Source: Aquarana catesbeiana (taxonomy: Eukaryota; Chordata; Amphibia; Anura; Ranidae). Taken from it: a stretch of 64,000 nucleotides of DNA. Under the pieces are notes generated by a model. It saw only the letters and a list, made by a program, of their open reading frames with translations. It was not told the DNA's origin and ran no database searches. Below, piece by piece: positions 44,575-56,610 of the stretch; within the stretch, counting starts at the first letter, position 1, and every line of letters begins with the position of its first letter. Both the position numbers and the translations under genes were made by a program. Where the stretch lies: assembly GCF_042186555.1 (NCBI RefSeq), contig NC_133326.1, positions 92,222,288 through 92,286,287 on the forward strand, given 5' to 3'.

Positions 44575-44786
44575 CTACCTGCCTGGAGTTTGCATGTTCT
44601 CCCTGTGCCTTCGTGGGTTTCCATCGGGTACTCCAGTTTCCTCCACCACTCCAAATACATGCTTGTAGATTAATTGGATCCTGTCCAATCGGATCCTGTC
44701 CAAAAGCCCACACATAGTCGGAATTTCCGACAACAAGGTCCTATCACACATTTTCCGTCGGAGAATCCGACCGTGTGTACAGGGCA
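44575..44786. repeat. SINE-like core fragment and a solo Harbinger end
   Basis: 44575-44690 (GGAGTTTGCATGTTCTCCC, GTGGGTTTCCATCGGGTAC) resembles a core widespread in vertebrate SINE-type repeats; the exact class is uncertain. 44703-44786 is a MADF-side Harbinger terminus ending CGTGTGTACAGGGCA, then TTA. Confidence 0.5.
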
Positions 44787-45165
44787 TTACACTTTTGAAG
44801 GCCCTGGAGGCCGGGACAATGGAAACGTACAAAAAATGACCTCATTTTGAAAGAGTAAACACCCCGACGTATATTCTATGAGGCTTAATGAGTCTTTTGA
44901 ACATGTAATTTCCACAAGTTTTTGGAAAATGTGGAAAGAAAATGAAAACTTTTTACACAAAGTTGTCCATTTATAAGATATTTCTAACACATAGCAAAAA
45001 TGGCAACCCAAAATCCATTCTGATACTCCTCCTGAGTATGGCGATACCACATGTGTGAGACTTTTACACAGCCTGGCCACATAGAGAGGCTCAACATGCA
45101 GGTAGCACCGTCAGGTGTTCTAGGGACATACATTTCAAATCTAATTTGACTACCTATTACAGACA
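44787..45165. repeat. Isolated unit of the 391-bp piggyBac-associated repeat
   Basis: It matches one unit of the 27018-27960 array in the same orientation (TTACACTTTTGAAGGCCCTGG, ACACAAAGTTGTCC, TGGCCACATA, CACCGTCAGGTGTTCTAGG). Confidence 0.75.
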
Positions 45166-45399
45166 TACCCCACTTTTAATTACAAAATGGGGTTTATTTA
45201 CTAAGGCTGGAAAGTGCAAAATCAGGCTCACTGCTGCATAGAAACCAATGAGCTTTCAGTTTTTATTACCAAAGCTTAATTGAACAAGCCGATGTTAGAA
45301 GCTCATTGGTTACTATGCAGAAGTAAGCCTGATTTTGCACTTTAAACCCCAATAAACCCCATTGTGTACTTAAGTGGGGTATGCCTGTACAATTTTGTG

Positions 45400-45549
45400 A
45401 GGCACTGATGTGGCACTGATGGACACTGTAGTGGCATGGATGTGGCATGGATGAGCACTGATGTGGCATGGTTGTGGCATGGAAGAGAACTGATGTGGCA
45501 TGGATGTGGCATGGATGAGCACTTTTGTGGCATAGATGAGCACTGATGT
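45400..45549. repeat. Minisatellite GATGTGGCATGGATGAGCACT, left part
   Basis: Diverged tandem units of GATGTGGCATGGAT and GAGCACT. The same array continues at 49037-49760 on the far side of the gypsy element. Confidence 0.9.
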
Positions 45550-45815
45550 TGTCAGATGCGGGTATGGAGATCAAGATGCTAAGAGGGCTCCCCTTGCGGC
45601 TAAGTGCAGTGCATTCCTGGATTTGGGAACAGGAAGCGTGGTGCCCAAAGAAGCACGGTTGGCCAGGTGCTTGTTTGCAGTCCAAGGAGCTCAGCCACGG
45701 AGGGATGGTTAATGCTGGCAAAGCAGAACTTGCAGTGTCCAGGTAAAAGTATAAACCAGGAGACAGGCCAGGGGTCATACACGGGTAAATCAGTCCAGAG
45801 AGAGTACTAATGCAT

Positions 45816-48276
45816 GCTAGTACATAGGGTAATGTGGGATCAGGATGCTGCAGGACTGGTGCTGAGACAAATACTGCCTTAAGTCTGTCAAAGGCTGCTT
45901 GAGCCTTTGGGGTCCACTGGAACCTGGAATGCAAACGGGTTAGTTATAGGAGATATTAGGGCTGAAAAGTTCTTAATAAACCTTCTATAGAAGTTTGAAA
46001 AACCGATAAATCTTTGGATGCCCTTTTTGTCTGAGGGGGTAGGCCAATCCAAGATCGCTTTTACTTTTTGGGGATCCATGGCCACTCCTTTAGTAGAAAT
46101 GACTAGACCCAAGAAGTGGATAGTTTCTTTGTCAAAGTTTTTCAGCTTTCACGTACAGTCCATGCGTTCTTAGAATAGTTAGTACCTTTTTCATGTGCAC
46201 TCGATGGATCTCCAGGGTGGCTGAGAAAACAAGGATGTCATCCAGATATACAATGAGGAAGTTGTCAAGATGGTCTCGAAAAATATCGTTCACGAAGTGC
46301 TGGAACATGGCTGGAGCATTGCAGAGTCTGAATGGCATTACCAGGTACTCAAAATGTCCGAAACGAGTTCAGAATCCTGTTTTCCACTCATTCCCCTCAC
46401 GGATGCACACCAGATTGTAAGCACCTCATAAATCCAGTTTGGAAAAGACTTGGGCAGAATGGAAACTTTGGAAGAGTTCCGGGATGGGGGGGGTAGCGAT
46501 TTTTGATGGTAATCTTATTCAACTCTCGATAGTCTATGCAAGGTCTTAGTGTCTTATTCTTTTTCCCGATGAAAAAGATGCCGGCACCGGCAGGGAATGA
46601 AGAGGGACAAATAAATCCTTTTTCCAGGTTCTCATCGATATAGGATCGTAACGTTTCAAGTTCAGTCTCTGATAAAGTAAAGATTCGGCCAAAGGGAATT
46701 TCAGAGCCTGGAAGCAACTCAATAGGGCAGTCGTAGGGATGGTGTGGTGGAAGGGAGTCCGCCCCCTTCTTATCAAACATGTCCAGGAATTCTTGATAGG
46801 CAAGGGGTACATGAGGATTGGCACAAGAAAATGGTTGTATGGATAGGCAGCTGGTGAAGTCCATGGGACTAGGGACAAAGCAGTGCTGATGACAATAGGC
46901 ACATGAAAACTGAACTTCATTCTTGAGCCAGTCAATGCGGGGTTTGTGTGCTTGAAGCCATGGGACACCCAAAATGACTGGAAACAGGGGAGAGCACAAC
47001 ACATCAAAGCGTATCAGTTCCTTATGGTCGGACTTGGTTGTCATGAAAATTGGCAGGGTTTCGTGGGTAATCAGTCCAGAACTGGGTAGAGATCCATCAG
47101 CCAAATGAACTGTTAACTGTTGCTTCTTAGTAATAAGGGGAATTCCAAGTCTCTTGGCCAGGGTTAGGTCTAAGAAGCAGCTACAGGCCCCAGAGTCGAT
47201 GATGGCTGAAAGCCGGATCTCTTCTTTAGCCACTGATAAGGAGATAGGGAGAACGGGGTGAGATGAGGTAAGTCCTGATACTTGACAGTGGGCAGGAGGC
47301 CGGTAGGATGGTCTCTTTGGCCTGAGGTGGCAATCTTGCAAGAAATGGCCTCTGTCTCCACAGTCAAAGCAGCAGTTCGCCTGTCAGCGGTAGACTCTTT
47401 CTTCAGGTGACAGAGCAGGACAGAACATACTAATCCGTTTGGGCCTGGCTTTGGGTTCACAGAAACTGGGAGGACCGGAAGCCAGGAAAAAGGGAGTTTC
47501 AGGCTGTTCCTGGGTTGAATGAAGATTCTGGGATCTTTCAGTGCGACGTTCATGTAGGCGCCTATCCAGTTGTATTGTTAGCTGGATAAGGCCCTCTAGG
47601 GTATCTGGGATTGCAACCCTGGCCAGCTCATCCTTGAGGAATTCAGACAAACCCAAATGGTATTGGTATCGGAGAGCAGCTTGGTTCCAGCAAGTGTCTG
47701 TAGCCCAGGTACAGAAGTCCACTGTGTAATCCTCTGCGGGACGCTGTCCCTGCTGTAGGGTGTGCAGAGCATTTTCAGCCATAGCTGTATGTTGGGGGTC
47801 GTCGTATAACTGGGCCATAGCCCTGAAGAAAGAATCAACGGATTCGGTAATGGGCTTTTCTGCTCTAATAGTCCATGGGCCCAAGCCTGAGGGTTGGCCA
47901 ACAGTAAGGATATAATGAAACCAACTTTAATATTCTCAAGAGAAAAAGTCCTTAGTTGCAGGGCCAGGTATAGCAGGCAGGAATTTTTAAAGGCCCTAAA
48001 CTTTCTTCGGTCCCCCAAGAAGCATTCAGGAATCAGCACACATAGTTCAGGAGATGAACCCAACACTGTGAGAGGAGATTCCTGAGGCAGCACATCAGAC
48101 GAGGTACAGGTGGGGATGGAGCTTGGATCAGGAGACACAGGATCCGAAGATAAGTGTTGCGGACGACCCTCTAATTGAACGTAGGTGCCTTGCAGCTTCT
48201 GCACTGCTTGGGTAAGTGCGGAGACCTGTAGGCACATGGCCTCTATAGGAGAAGCGCCTCTGTCAATCTCTGACAT
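45816..48276 (-). pseudogene. gypsy gag-pol remnant (gag, CCHC, protease, RT)
   Basis: Gag starts at the ATG at 48276, only 14 nt from the LTR, and shifts frame near 47880. One frame then holds the gag capsid-like region (47884-47384), a stop, a CxxCxxxxHxxxxC zinc knuckle (about 47387-47345), an aspartic protease DSGA motif and the RT up to YRELNKITIKNRYPP. Later RT parts in other frames give RLCNAPAMFQ and VYLDDILVFS (46338-46132) and FIGFSNFYRRFIKNFS (46112-45888). The pol reading ends in the LTR junction. Gag resembles the sushi-type chromovirus lineage in layout, an inference supported by the self-priming signal. The gene is dead. Confidence 0.85.
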
Positions 48277-48287
48277 GGCTAGATTAT
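48272..48287 (-). promoter_or_regulatory. Probable self-priming primer-binding site of the gypsy element
   Basis: The 16 nt ATAATCTAGCCATGTC starts 2 nt after the LTR and overlaps the gag ATG. It can pair with GACATTGCTGGATTAT (48763-48748), expected at or near the RNA 5' end: 14 Watson-Crick pairs, one G-U and one mismatch. Confidence 0.6.
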
Positions 48288-48289
48288 AC

Positions 48290-49036
48290 TGTCAGATGCG
48301 GGTATGGAGATCGAGATGCTAAGAGGACTCCCCTTGCGGCTAAGTGCAGCGCGTTCCTGGATTTGGGAACAGGAAGCGCGGTGCCCAAAGAAGCATGGTT
48401 GGCCAGGTGCTTGTTTGCAGTCCAAGGAGCTCAGCCACGGAGGGATGGTTAATTCTGGCAAAGCAGAACTTGCAGTGTCCAGATAAAAGTAGAAACCAGG
48501 AGACAGGCCAGGGGTCATACACGGGTAAATCAGTCCAGAGAGAGTACAGGGGCGAGCAGAGGTCATGCACAGGCAGGGTCCAGGTACAAGCCAAAGGTCA
48601 AGCCGGGAGATCAGGATGCAGAAGTGGAGTCCAGAAGCATGCCAAGGGTCACACCAGGAGATCAGGAAGCAAGGTCAAGGCAAGCCGGATCACAACGGGT
48701 ATTCACAGATGAGGAAGCAAAGTCAGGTACACAAGGAAGCTGAGAGGATAATCCAGCAATGTCCTGTGGTTACAGGCTGGTTTAAATAGGGCCACTGGCA
48801 CCAGCGTCAGTCACGCCACTTGCGCACCATTGCGCATGTGCCGTATTGCTTGTGCGTGTGCACCGATGCACGCCAATGCGTGCCGTATTGAGCGTGCGTG
48901 TGTGCCGATGCATGCCAGCGTGCACCAATGCATGCTGATGTGCGGCGCACGCTCGTGCACATCTCAGGATCCTCCGTGGGTGTCCATGGAGGGTCTGGGC
49001 AACATTGCCAGTACTAGGACGGCCATGTCCCTGACA
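48290..49036 (-). repeat. gypsy 5' LTR
   Basis: 747 bp, TGTCAG...CTGACA. On the minus strand a TATTTAAA box (48788-48781) lies about 20 nt upstream of a segment (48763-48748) complementary to the region just past the LTR. Confidence 0.85.
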
Positions 49037-49760
49037 GATGTGGCATGTATGAGCACTGATGTGGCATGGGTGTGGCACGGATGAGTACTGATGTGGCATG
49101 GATGAGCAGTAATGTGGAATGGATGTGGCACGTATGAGCACTGATGTGGAATGGATGAGCACTGATGTTATACAAATGTGGCATGGATGTAGCATGGATG
49201 AGAACTGATGTGGCATGGATGAGTACTGATGTGGCATGGATGTGGCACAGATGAGCACTGATGTGGCACGGATGAGCACTGATGTGGCATGGATGTGGCA
49301 CGGATGAGTACTGATATGGCATGGATGAGCACTAATGTGGCATGGGTGTGGCACAGATGAGCACTGATGTGGAATGGATGAGCACTGATGTTATACGAAT
49401 GTGGCATGGATGTGGCACGGATGAGAACTGATGTGGCATGGATTTGGCATGGATGAACACTGACGTGGCATGAATGAGCACTGATGTGGCATGGATGTGG
49501 CATGGATGAGTACTAATGTGGCATGGTTGTGGCACAGATGAGCACTGATGTGGCATGGTTGTGGCATGGATGAGAACTGATGTGGCTCAGATGAGAACTG
49601 ATGTGGCATGGATGAGCACTGATGTGGCATGGATGAAAACTGATGTGGCACAGATGAGTACTGATGTGGCATGGATGTGGCACGGTTGATCCCTGAAGTG
49701 GCATGGATGTGACATTAATGATCACTGAAGTGGCACAGATGATCACTGATTTGGCATGGA
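49037..49760. repeat. Minisatellite GATGTGGCATGGATGAGCACT, right part
   Basis: Continuation of the array at 45400-45549. All frames of both strands are largely open because of the period, giving spurious His/Ser/Cys-rich ORFs. Confidence 0.95.
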
Positions 49761-50140
49761 TGAGTCATGGATGGGGATGGGTGAGCATGGATGAGCCATG
49801 GATGGGATGGATGAGCCATGGATGGGGATGGATGAACCATGAATGTGGATGAATGAGCCATGGATGGAGCATGGATGGAGCATGGATGAGCCATGGATGG
49901 AGCATGGATGAGCCATGGATAAATGGATGAGACATGGATGGAGCATGGATGAGCCATGGATGGAGCATGGATGGAGCATGGATGAGCCATGAACGGAGCA
50001 TGGATGGATGGATGAGACATGTATGAGCCATGGATTGAGCATGGATGGATGGATGAGCCATGGATGGAGCATGGATGAGCCATGGATGGAGCATGGGTGG
50101 ATGGATGAGACATGTATGAGCCATGCATGGAGCATGGATA
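49760..50140. repeat. Minisatellite ATGGATGAGCCATGGATGGAGC
   Basis: Diverged units of ATGGATGAGCC and ATGGATGGAGC, adjacent to and probably derived from the same kind of ATGGATG core as the preceding array. Confidence 0.95.
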
Positions 50141-51407
50141 GCTCTGCAGTGTGGGTGATGTCAAATCCCCACCCCCTGTTAATAGAGCTGAGAAAAATCC
50201 TGTGATCTGCGTTTTATTAGAATGATCTACTGAAGAAATGGCAGCACATAAACAGGTACAACTTATTTAGGAGGATGTGTTTTATCTCTCTGTATCACCT
50301 GAGACTTGTCACATTACTAGGTTTGTGTAAATGATTACAACCACTTTAAGTATTCTGTAATGTTGCATCTTCAGTACCTTATTATTTTGTATATGGTCAG
50401 TGATATTCATCATCTGCTTTGGATGTTCTGTAACTACCGTAATTATTAATTTTTACTAAAATGTGACTCCACTAAAAACTGAAAATATAATCCAAACAAA
50501 TCTCCAGCAAAAAACAGTGAAACTGTTTATGTGAATTAAAAGCAAGGGTTTTTGTTACATATATTTGCAATTATATGCAAAGTTACACTGCGGAAACAAG
50601 TATCCTCTACAAAATGTGGTCCATTACTCCAGTTTAAATGAGTTGCCAAATTGGGAAATAATGTATACAGCAATGAATAAACTGAGTTTAGTTATATCCT
50701 GGAGGTAGCCCCATCCATGTTAGAAGGGCTGGGACACACCAGTAGCCACACCAGTAGCCCTGACCCACTCAATGGCAGCTGAAGAACTTTCAAAAGTCTT
50801 GGAAACTCCAGTGGTGTTATCTCCAGTTTATCCACTCCCACAAGACCATAACACTGATTTGACTCAGGATTTCCAAGTCATGTATGTATACTACATGCTT
50901 GTGTTTCCATCTAGAAATTACATATTAGTACTAGGCACAGTAAATGACCATGTCCTGATTAGCAGGCAGGAGTATTTTTCTAATGGAGTTCTCGAAAGAT
51001 AAAGAAAGCTAGGATGTTATTGAACTTACCATTAGCCTCTAAACTAAGACTATCATTTATGGGTGCAGTCAGACCTTTAAACTTTATGTAATCACAATTA
51101 TACCAGTCTCTTAAGTTAACTAAAAACTATGTACCTTCAGATTGGCAAAATGTTGGCATACATTTGTGCACAAAATAGGATGCTGAGATGCTCTGATTAC
51201 TTTACAGTTTTGATTGGCTATAGAATATTCTAGCCTAGTCCAACTCACTTGAACAGGATGACAGAAAGACCTTTGATTGAACTGAATACAGCTCAAAGGA
51301 CTTTTGGTAGTTTCACCAGTATTCGGGATAAATACAAAAAACTAATTATGAAACAACATATAAACACAATAATATCACAAAAAACATATCTGATTTGGAC
51401 ATATTAT
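50141..51407. other. Non-coding DNA with a TTAA-type MITE end at 50330-50349
   Basis: GATTACAACCACTTTAA near 50333-50349 matches the MITE end at 18903 in inverse orientation, so the minisatellite may lie inside a MITE. The rest is unassigned. Confidence 0.4.
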
Positions 51408-51744
51408 TAATTATTATTATTATACAGGATTTATATAGTGTCAACAGTTTGCACAGAACTTTACAAAATAAAGAGAGACAGTACAGTTAAAATATGATGC
51501 AATACAAATGGAATCCAAAGACCCTGCTTGTTAGAGCTACAGTCTAATGCCCTGTACACACAATCGGACATTGATCGGACATTCCAACAACAAAATCCAT
51601 GAATTTTTTCTGACGGATGTTGGCTCAAACTTGTTTTGCATACACATGGTCGCACAAAGTTGTCGGAATTTCCAATCGCCAAGAACGGTGTCACGTACAC
51701 CACATACGAAGAGACTAGAAAAGGGCAGTTCAGAACCAAGCGCG

Positions 51745-53438
51745 CAGACCTGCTTGAGGCAAGCCATCACTCCGGAGCCACCCTGCGGTACTTGGCCACA
51801 GGGAGAAGCCTGCAGGACCTCAAGTTCTCGACAGGCATCTCCCCCCAGGCCCTGGGGATCATTATCCTAGAGACCTGTTCTGCCATCATCCAGGTCCTGC
51901 AGAAGGAGTATATTAAGGTAAGATTTTTATCCTTTAATATCAAATTGTCCTTCATACATATTTGCCTTCCCTTACCTCCCCAGCATGCTCTCCTGGCCCT
52001 ATATCCACCTTGTCTACTCAATTAACAATGTATTTTGTCAGCTCCATAGTAGTGCTTTATCCTAAAAACCCCCTAAAATGTAGAAAATTGTGATGTGTGT
52101 TTGTTTGAAATTCAGGCAGAGTGCCAGAGGCTTTTTTTGTGTGTCCCCAAATCATTTGGAACCCTCCCTCCCCCCAATTGCTAACTCAGCTGATAACAAT
52201 CCTCTATCTGCTGACTTTGCCAAACCCATACACACTATACCCACCTCTTTAGTGGTCAGATTTATGGCTGAATTCCCCAAAGCAGGTAGTGCAAGGGCCT
52301 GCCTGAATACTTTCAAATGGTACTGTTTGAAGTTTTTGTATCCTATTATTATCTTGATAGGTAATAGCAGAATGTAAAAATGTGCGAAAATGTGTACAGT
52401 GTGTATTTTTCTCTTTGTATTATGACACTTCTTACCTGTCCAGTGGGCTGCCAATAGTGTAAAGTAAGGAGGGGCTGGCCAAAGTAATCCACATTATTTA
52501 GGCATTCATCTCTCAATGAAGTGGAGAGGGTTATCTGTCCAAAACACCCCCCCATAAAATTTACAACTGGCCCATGAGAGGGGGGGGATCTGATAGGCGG
52601 ACCTTATAGCTTGGTCTTTAAATACTCCCTAAAATAAATGTTATACTGATGTTGGCCAAGAATGTTTGTGCCTAATCTGCTTTCCATGTTTATGTGCAAA
52701 ATGATTAATTTCTTTTTTTTGTTTGACTCCACAATTTCCTTCCACGCCACAGGAATGGCAGACTGTGGCCTCCCACTTTGCCCAGCGGTGGGACTTTCCT
52801 AACTGCGGAGGGGCAATTGATGGGAAACACGTCCACATCGTCCCACCACCCAACTCGGGGTCATACTATTACAACTACAAGGGGTACAATAGTATTGTGA
52901 TGTTGGCAGTGGTGTCGGCTACTTAGGAGTTCCTGTATGTGGACATGGGGAAGAATGGCTGGATGTCAGATGGTGGAGTCATCACCCAGACGGAGTTCTA
53001 CAGGCATCTCCAGAATGGCAGCTTGGACTTACCACCTCCAGAAAACAATGTGGAAGGACTCCCATTCGTCTTCATTGCAGATGAAGCGTTTGCACTGGGG
53101 GACCATCTTATGCGGCTATGAGGACCCTCACCCCGGACCAGAGGGTTTTTAATTACCGGCTGGCTAGAGCCAGAAGAGTGGTGGAGAACACGTTTGGAAT
53201 CATGGCCAGCTGGTTCCACCTATTTCTTACACCCATACACATGGCGGAGTATAAACTGAATCATATCATCCTGGCGTGCTGTGTTCTCCACAACTTTTTA
53301 AGGTGAAATTCTGCAGACTATGCTGCCTCAGTTGGGCCTGAGTAAATGAACCAACCCTGACGGCGCTTGAGGCTGCCCCCCTGAGTGCCTGTGAGGTCCG
53401 TCTTAGATACCTTGATTACTTTGCCAATACTTTTTAAT
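51745..53438 (+). pseudogene. Harbinger copy 3 DDE transposase (N-terminus deleted, broken)
   Basis: A deletion removes the transposase promoter and about the first 95 codons: sequence 5' of 51745 is terminal region, after it mid-exon 1. Exon 1 ends at 51917 (AAG/GTAAGAT). The usual acceptor reads ACAA in place of ACAG before 52735, although the next in-frame AG at 52752 (CCACAG) could serve. Exon 2 has a TAG at 52924-52926, an 8-nt deletion near 53116 and a missing C-terminus. GAIDGKHV, IADEAF and VVENTFGI remain. Confidence 0.85.
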
Positions 53439-53701
53439 ACCAGCACAATCACATGTGCATTTATAAAAGGTTTTTAAAACAAACCAACATGTTTGTTGTA
53501 TAACAATTTTTTGGGTCACATTAATAAAAGTAGAAATGTCCATTTAAGGTAAAACAGGCATGTTTCAAACAAACAAGAAATACACAAATCTGGAATTTAC
53601 AAAGTTCAACTTTTGTAGAAATGGAAGGCAATATCAGACATGAGTATTTATAAACTGTGTTTAATATTGCGTTCAAATGTGGTGAAGTCACCCCTGGAAA
53701 A

Positions 53702-53913
53702 GCCAAATTTTGAAGATGCACACAAATTGCCGATTATCAACATGTGCTAGCAGCCATCACGGGGGATCAAGGGACGTGTTTTGTGGGTGCAACCCCTTCC
53801 TCTCAGCTACTTTATTGTTGAGGAAGGGGTTGCACCCCCAAAACGCCTACATTGATCTCCCGTGATGGCAGATAGCACATGTTGACACACTGTGTGCATC
53901 TTCAAAATTTGGC
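53702..53913. repeat. Central palindrome of Harbinger copy 3
   Basis: GCCAAATTTTGAAGATGCA pairs with TGCATCTTCAAAATTTGGC, ATCAACATGTGCTA with TAGCACATGTTGAC, and CCATCACGGG with CCCGTGATGG. The inner loop has GGGTGCAACCCCTTCCTC / GAGGAAGGGGTTGCACCC. Confidence 0.85.
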
Positions 53914-53991
53914 TTTTCTATAAAATGGCAAAAAATAAAAAAAAATCTTCCATTACAAATACCACAGAAAATTCAGGGATTTGGAGGTGTT

Positions 53992-55070
53992 TTAAACTCT
54001 CCCTAAAACATCAATGATGTTCTTCATTTTGTTTTTAACATCATTGATGATTTTCTGGATGTTTTCCAAGTCCCTATTACACCCCATGATCTCCCCGATC
54101 AGGATCTGTGCACTTTCACTGGTGAAATGACCTGGATCCACAACATCACAATCACCTAAAAATATAAAAACAAAAACACACCATGTATTATAAATATCCC
54201 GGCATCCATCTCTTACCTGAGCCTGTGGTCGCAGACACTCACCTGTTGTGGTGACTATTTCCACCACGTCTCCTTCCTCCTCCTCCTGTTGGCTTTGGGG
54301 GATTTCACCTTCTTCATGAGGTGGGGGGTCTGTTGTCTCGTCTGATGAGTGGTGTCCTCCGAGTCTTTTCTCCCCTATGTAAAAAAAAATAGGTATACTT
54401 AGCACACAGATATTTAATGGCAGAAATAAGAATATGAAACATTGCTGCTGAGTGTCCTCTCCTTACACAGAATCTAATTTGCATTACATTCTAGTTACTA
54501 ACCCATCTAGACTCCAAAATTATTTTAGGAGAAGTAGGCTAGCAAAAATGTATTCAAATGCATATGGCCAAAACAATGGTGTTTTCTATGCCGAACGAGC
54601 AATGTTTCATACAAACGAACAATGTGCCCATGAACATGAAAGTTGCCATTTTAAACTGTACAACAGTAAAGAAAAGCACATGGAGCAGCACGAACGTTAG
54701 AAAAATAAAGAATAGGAACACAGCACAACTACTTACTTTTTTGCAGCACTCTCCTGATCCTTCTGTACTGCTCGTGCTCGACCACCGCTTCCTGAGCTGA
54801 TCCTTGGATCGTCATACCCCGAAATTCTTCTGCAGACTTTTGACCACTTTCGCCATGATCTTGGCCTTTCTGACATTGGGGTTGGGGTAAGGTCCATACT
54901 TCCCGTCATAGTCGGCCCTCTTCATTATGTCGACCATCTCCAACATCTCCCCAAAGGACATATTTGAGGCCTTAAATCGTCTCTTCCCTGGATCCGGACG
55001 TTTCTGGCTCCGGGCTTTCCTCCTCCTCCTCGTTGCTGTAATTAGCACGCACCTGCTCTGTCTCCACCAT
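53992..55070 (-). pseudogene. Harbinger copy 3 Myb/SANT-like gene (three exons, damaged exon 1)
   Basis: Exons 55070-54737, 54374-54243 (132 nt) and 54155-53992 (164 nt) have the same lengths for exons 2 and 3 and the same phases as copy 1, which confirms the gene model. Exon 1 has a frameshift in the acidic region, a TGA after KNFGV and a 15-nt loss near the WSDLK motif. Exons 2 and 3 are open and end NIIDVLGRV. Confidence 0.8.
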
Positions 55071-55129
55071 GTGCTCTTCCCCCACTGTGCCGAACGAGAA
55101 GGGGTGGGGAATAGACTAGAAAGAATGTC

Positions 55130-55250
55130 AGGGGCGGGCAGAGTTTCACGCATGCGCGGTGTATATAAAGCATAACACGCGTGCGTAGTACGTACAATCT
55201 GTGAGCGGAGGAAGGAGTATCGGAGGCGCAGATTGTGATAACGAAGGTAA
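55130..55250. promoter_or_regulatory. Bidirectional promoter of Harbinger copy 3
   Basis: CGCATGCGCG (55149-55158) and TATAAA (55164-55169) are in the same order and spacing as in copies 1 and 2; an untranslated exon ends CGAAG before GTAAGA at about 55246. Confidence 0.65.
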
Positions 55251-55360
55251 GATTTAAATTTGGGCCTATACTGCTTCTAGATTGAGGCCTGTATTTAGAC
55301 AAGTTTATAAGATTTTAGGCTGACATTAGGCTTTGTCTGGTGTTGTGTCTTGCAGTGAAA

Positions 55361-56366
55361 ATGGATCTAGTCAATGATCAGGACTTTATGCCAATCTTCA
55401 TAGATATGTTCAGGGAGCTGCCTTGTCTGTGGCAGGTAAACCACTCTGATTATAAGAACCAAACAAAGAGGAAGGCAGCGCTGGATCAATTGCTGGAATT
55501 TGTGAAGACGGTGATCCACACGGCAGACATCACCTATTTGAAGATCCTAATTGGTGGCATGAGGAGCACTTATCTAAGGGAGTGCAAGAAGGTCCAGGAT
55601 TCCCAGAGATCAGGATCTGCAGATGACATTTATGTCCCCAGGCTGTGGTACTATGACAAACTGCATTTTCTGTCAGGTCAGACTGAACCCAGGCCAGCAC
55701 TCTCCAGTCTTCCTTCCACGCTTCCTTCCCCCCTCAGCTGAGGCTCCTGACGTCCAACCTGGGCCTTCCAGGCAGCAAAATGTAGAGGAGCCCAGCCTGA
55801 GTCAGGTACAGCATTCTTTAAAATATTTATGGTTGTCCAATCAATGATGTTAAATAGATGTTAGTTTGGAGTACTAATTTATGATTGTGATTGATGAACC
55901 AAAAACTAAAACCATGTCCCTTTTTCATACACAGGAAAGTCTCAGCCAGGATGTGGCCGGGCCAAGCAGGCTGCCTGATACCCAGGTCCCTCCCCTCCGC
56001 CTTCAAAGAAAAAGTGGCAGGAAGAGGAGTAACCTGGAGGAGGCTGCAATAGGCCTAGTTTGGAAGGCTACTGAGGCCCTCAGAACACCCCACAGTGTGG
56101 AAGATGATTTTGCAGAGCTAACTGCCTGCAAAATGATGCAGATGGAGGGGGGCCAACGCCTCTTATGCGAGTTTGTAATTTCGGAAGCTCTAAATAAGGG
56201 GTTGAGGGGCCAACTCACATGTGAAACCCACATTTGTCAGCTCACCCATGGTCCTCCTCCTCCAGGTCCTCCTCCTCCTTCAGGTCCTACTCCTCCTCCT
56301 GCCACACCTCCAACACCAGAGCCACAGCCAGGAAGGAAGCATGTAAGGAAGACCAGAGAGTGTTGA
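55361..56366 (+). pseudogene. Harbinger copy 3 MADF-domain protein (one C-run frameshift)
   Basis: Coding exons are 55361-55805 (ATG after TTGCAG) and 55935-56366, phase 0. The MADF region is intact (FIDMFRELPCLW, GGMRSTYLRE, RLWYYDKLHFL). An extra C in the run near 55726-55732 shifts frame; the alternative frame continues to the donor (EEPSLSQ/GTACAG). The second exon is open, Pro-rich, and ends in a basic tail. Confidence 0.8.
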
Positions 56367-56610
56367 CCTGGGTTCAGTCTGGTCTGGCAAAAGATGCAGG
56401 CTCTTGTATGATCACAGCCTGGGGACACAGATGTCATCCGCTGCTTTCATGATCTCTGGGACTTCTGGACCAGATTGAACTCCCTTAGATATGGACTCCT
56501 CAGGCCACCAATTTTGTTGTAAAATAATTGATGTCTGCCCTGGGGGCCAAAGGCTTCGCCAATTTCTGATGTTTCTCCAGCGTTGCCTCCCTCTTTGTTT
56601 GGTTATGAGC
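56345..56610 (-). repeat. Inverted duplicate of the MADF exon, copy 3
   Basis: The reverse complement matches 55455-55735 (AACCAAACAAAGAGG, GGTGGCCTGAGGAG, CCCAGAGATC, CCCAGGCTGTG, CAGACTGAACCCAGG). AATAAA follows near 56614. Confidence 0.85.

Larger units (their letters stand above)
45545..49041 (-). mobile_element. Ty3/gypsy LTR retrotransposon, internally deleted
   Basis: It is flanked by the 5-bp duplication GATGT (45545-45549, 49037-49041). The 5' LTR is complete at 48290-49036 (747 bp, TG...CA). The 3' LTR is cut to 45550-45807. Between them are gag and the front of pol. RNase H, integrase and the rest of the 3' LTR are gone; the junction is at about 45808, within the RNase H linker. 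It inserted into the minisatellite. Confidence 0.9.

Noticed and set aside
45400..50140. A CRISPR-like array
   Set aside because: The repeats are contiguous and degenerate with no unique spacers, and the context is vertebrate transposons.
49014..50164. Long His/Ser/Cys-rich open frames on the minus strand
   Set aside because: They are translations of minisatellite arrays that are open in several frames; there is no start context, domain or non-repeat sequence.
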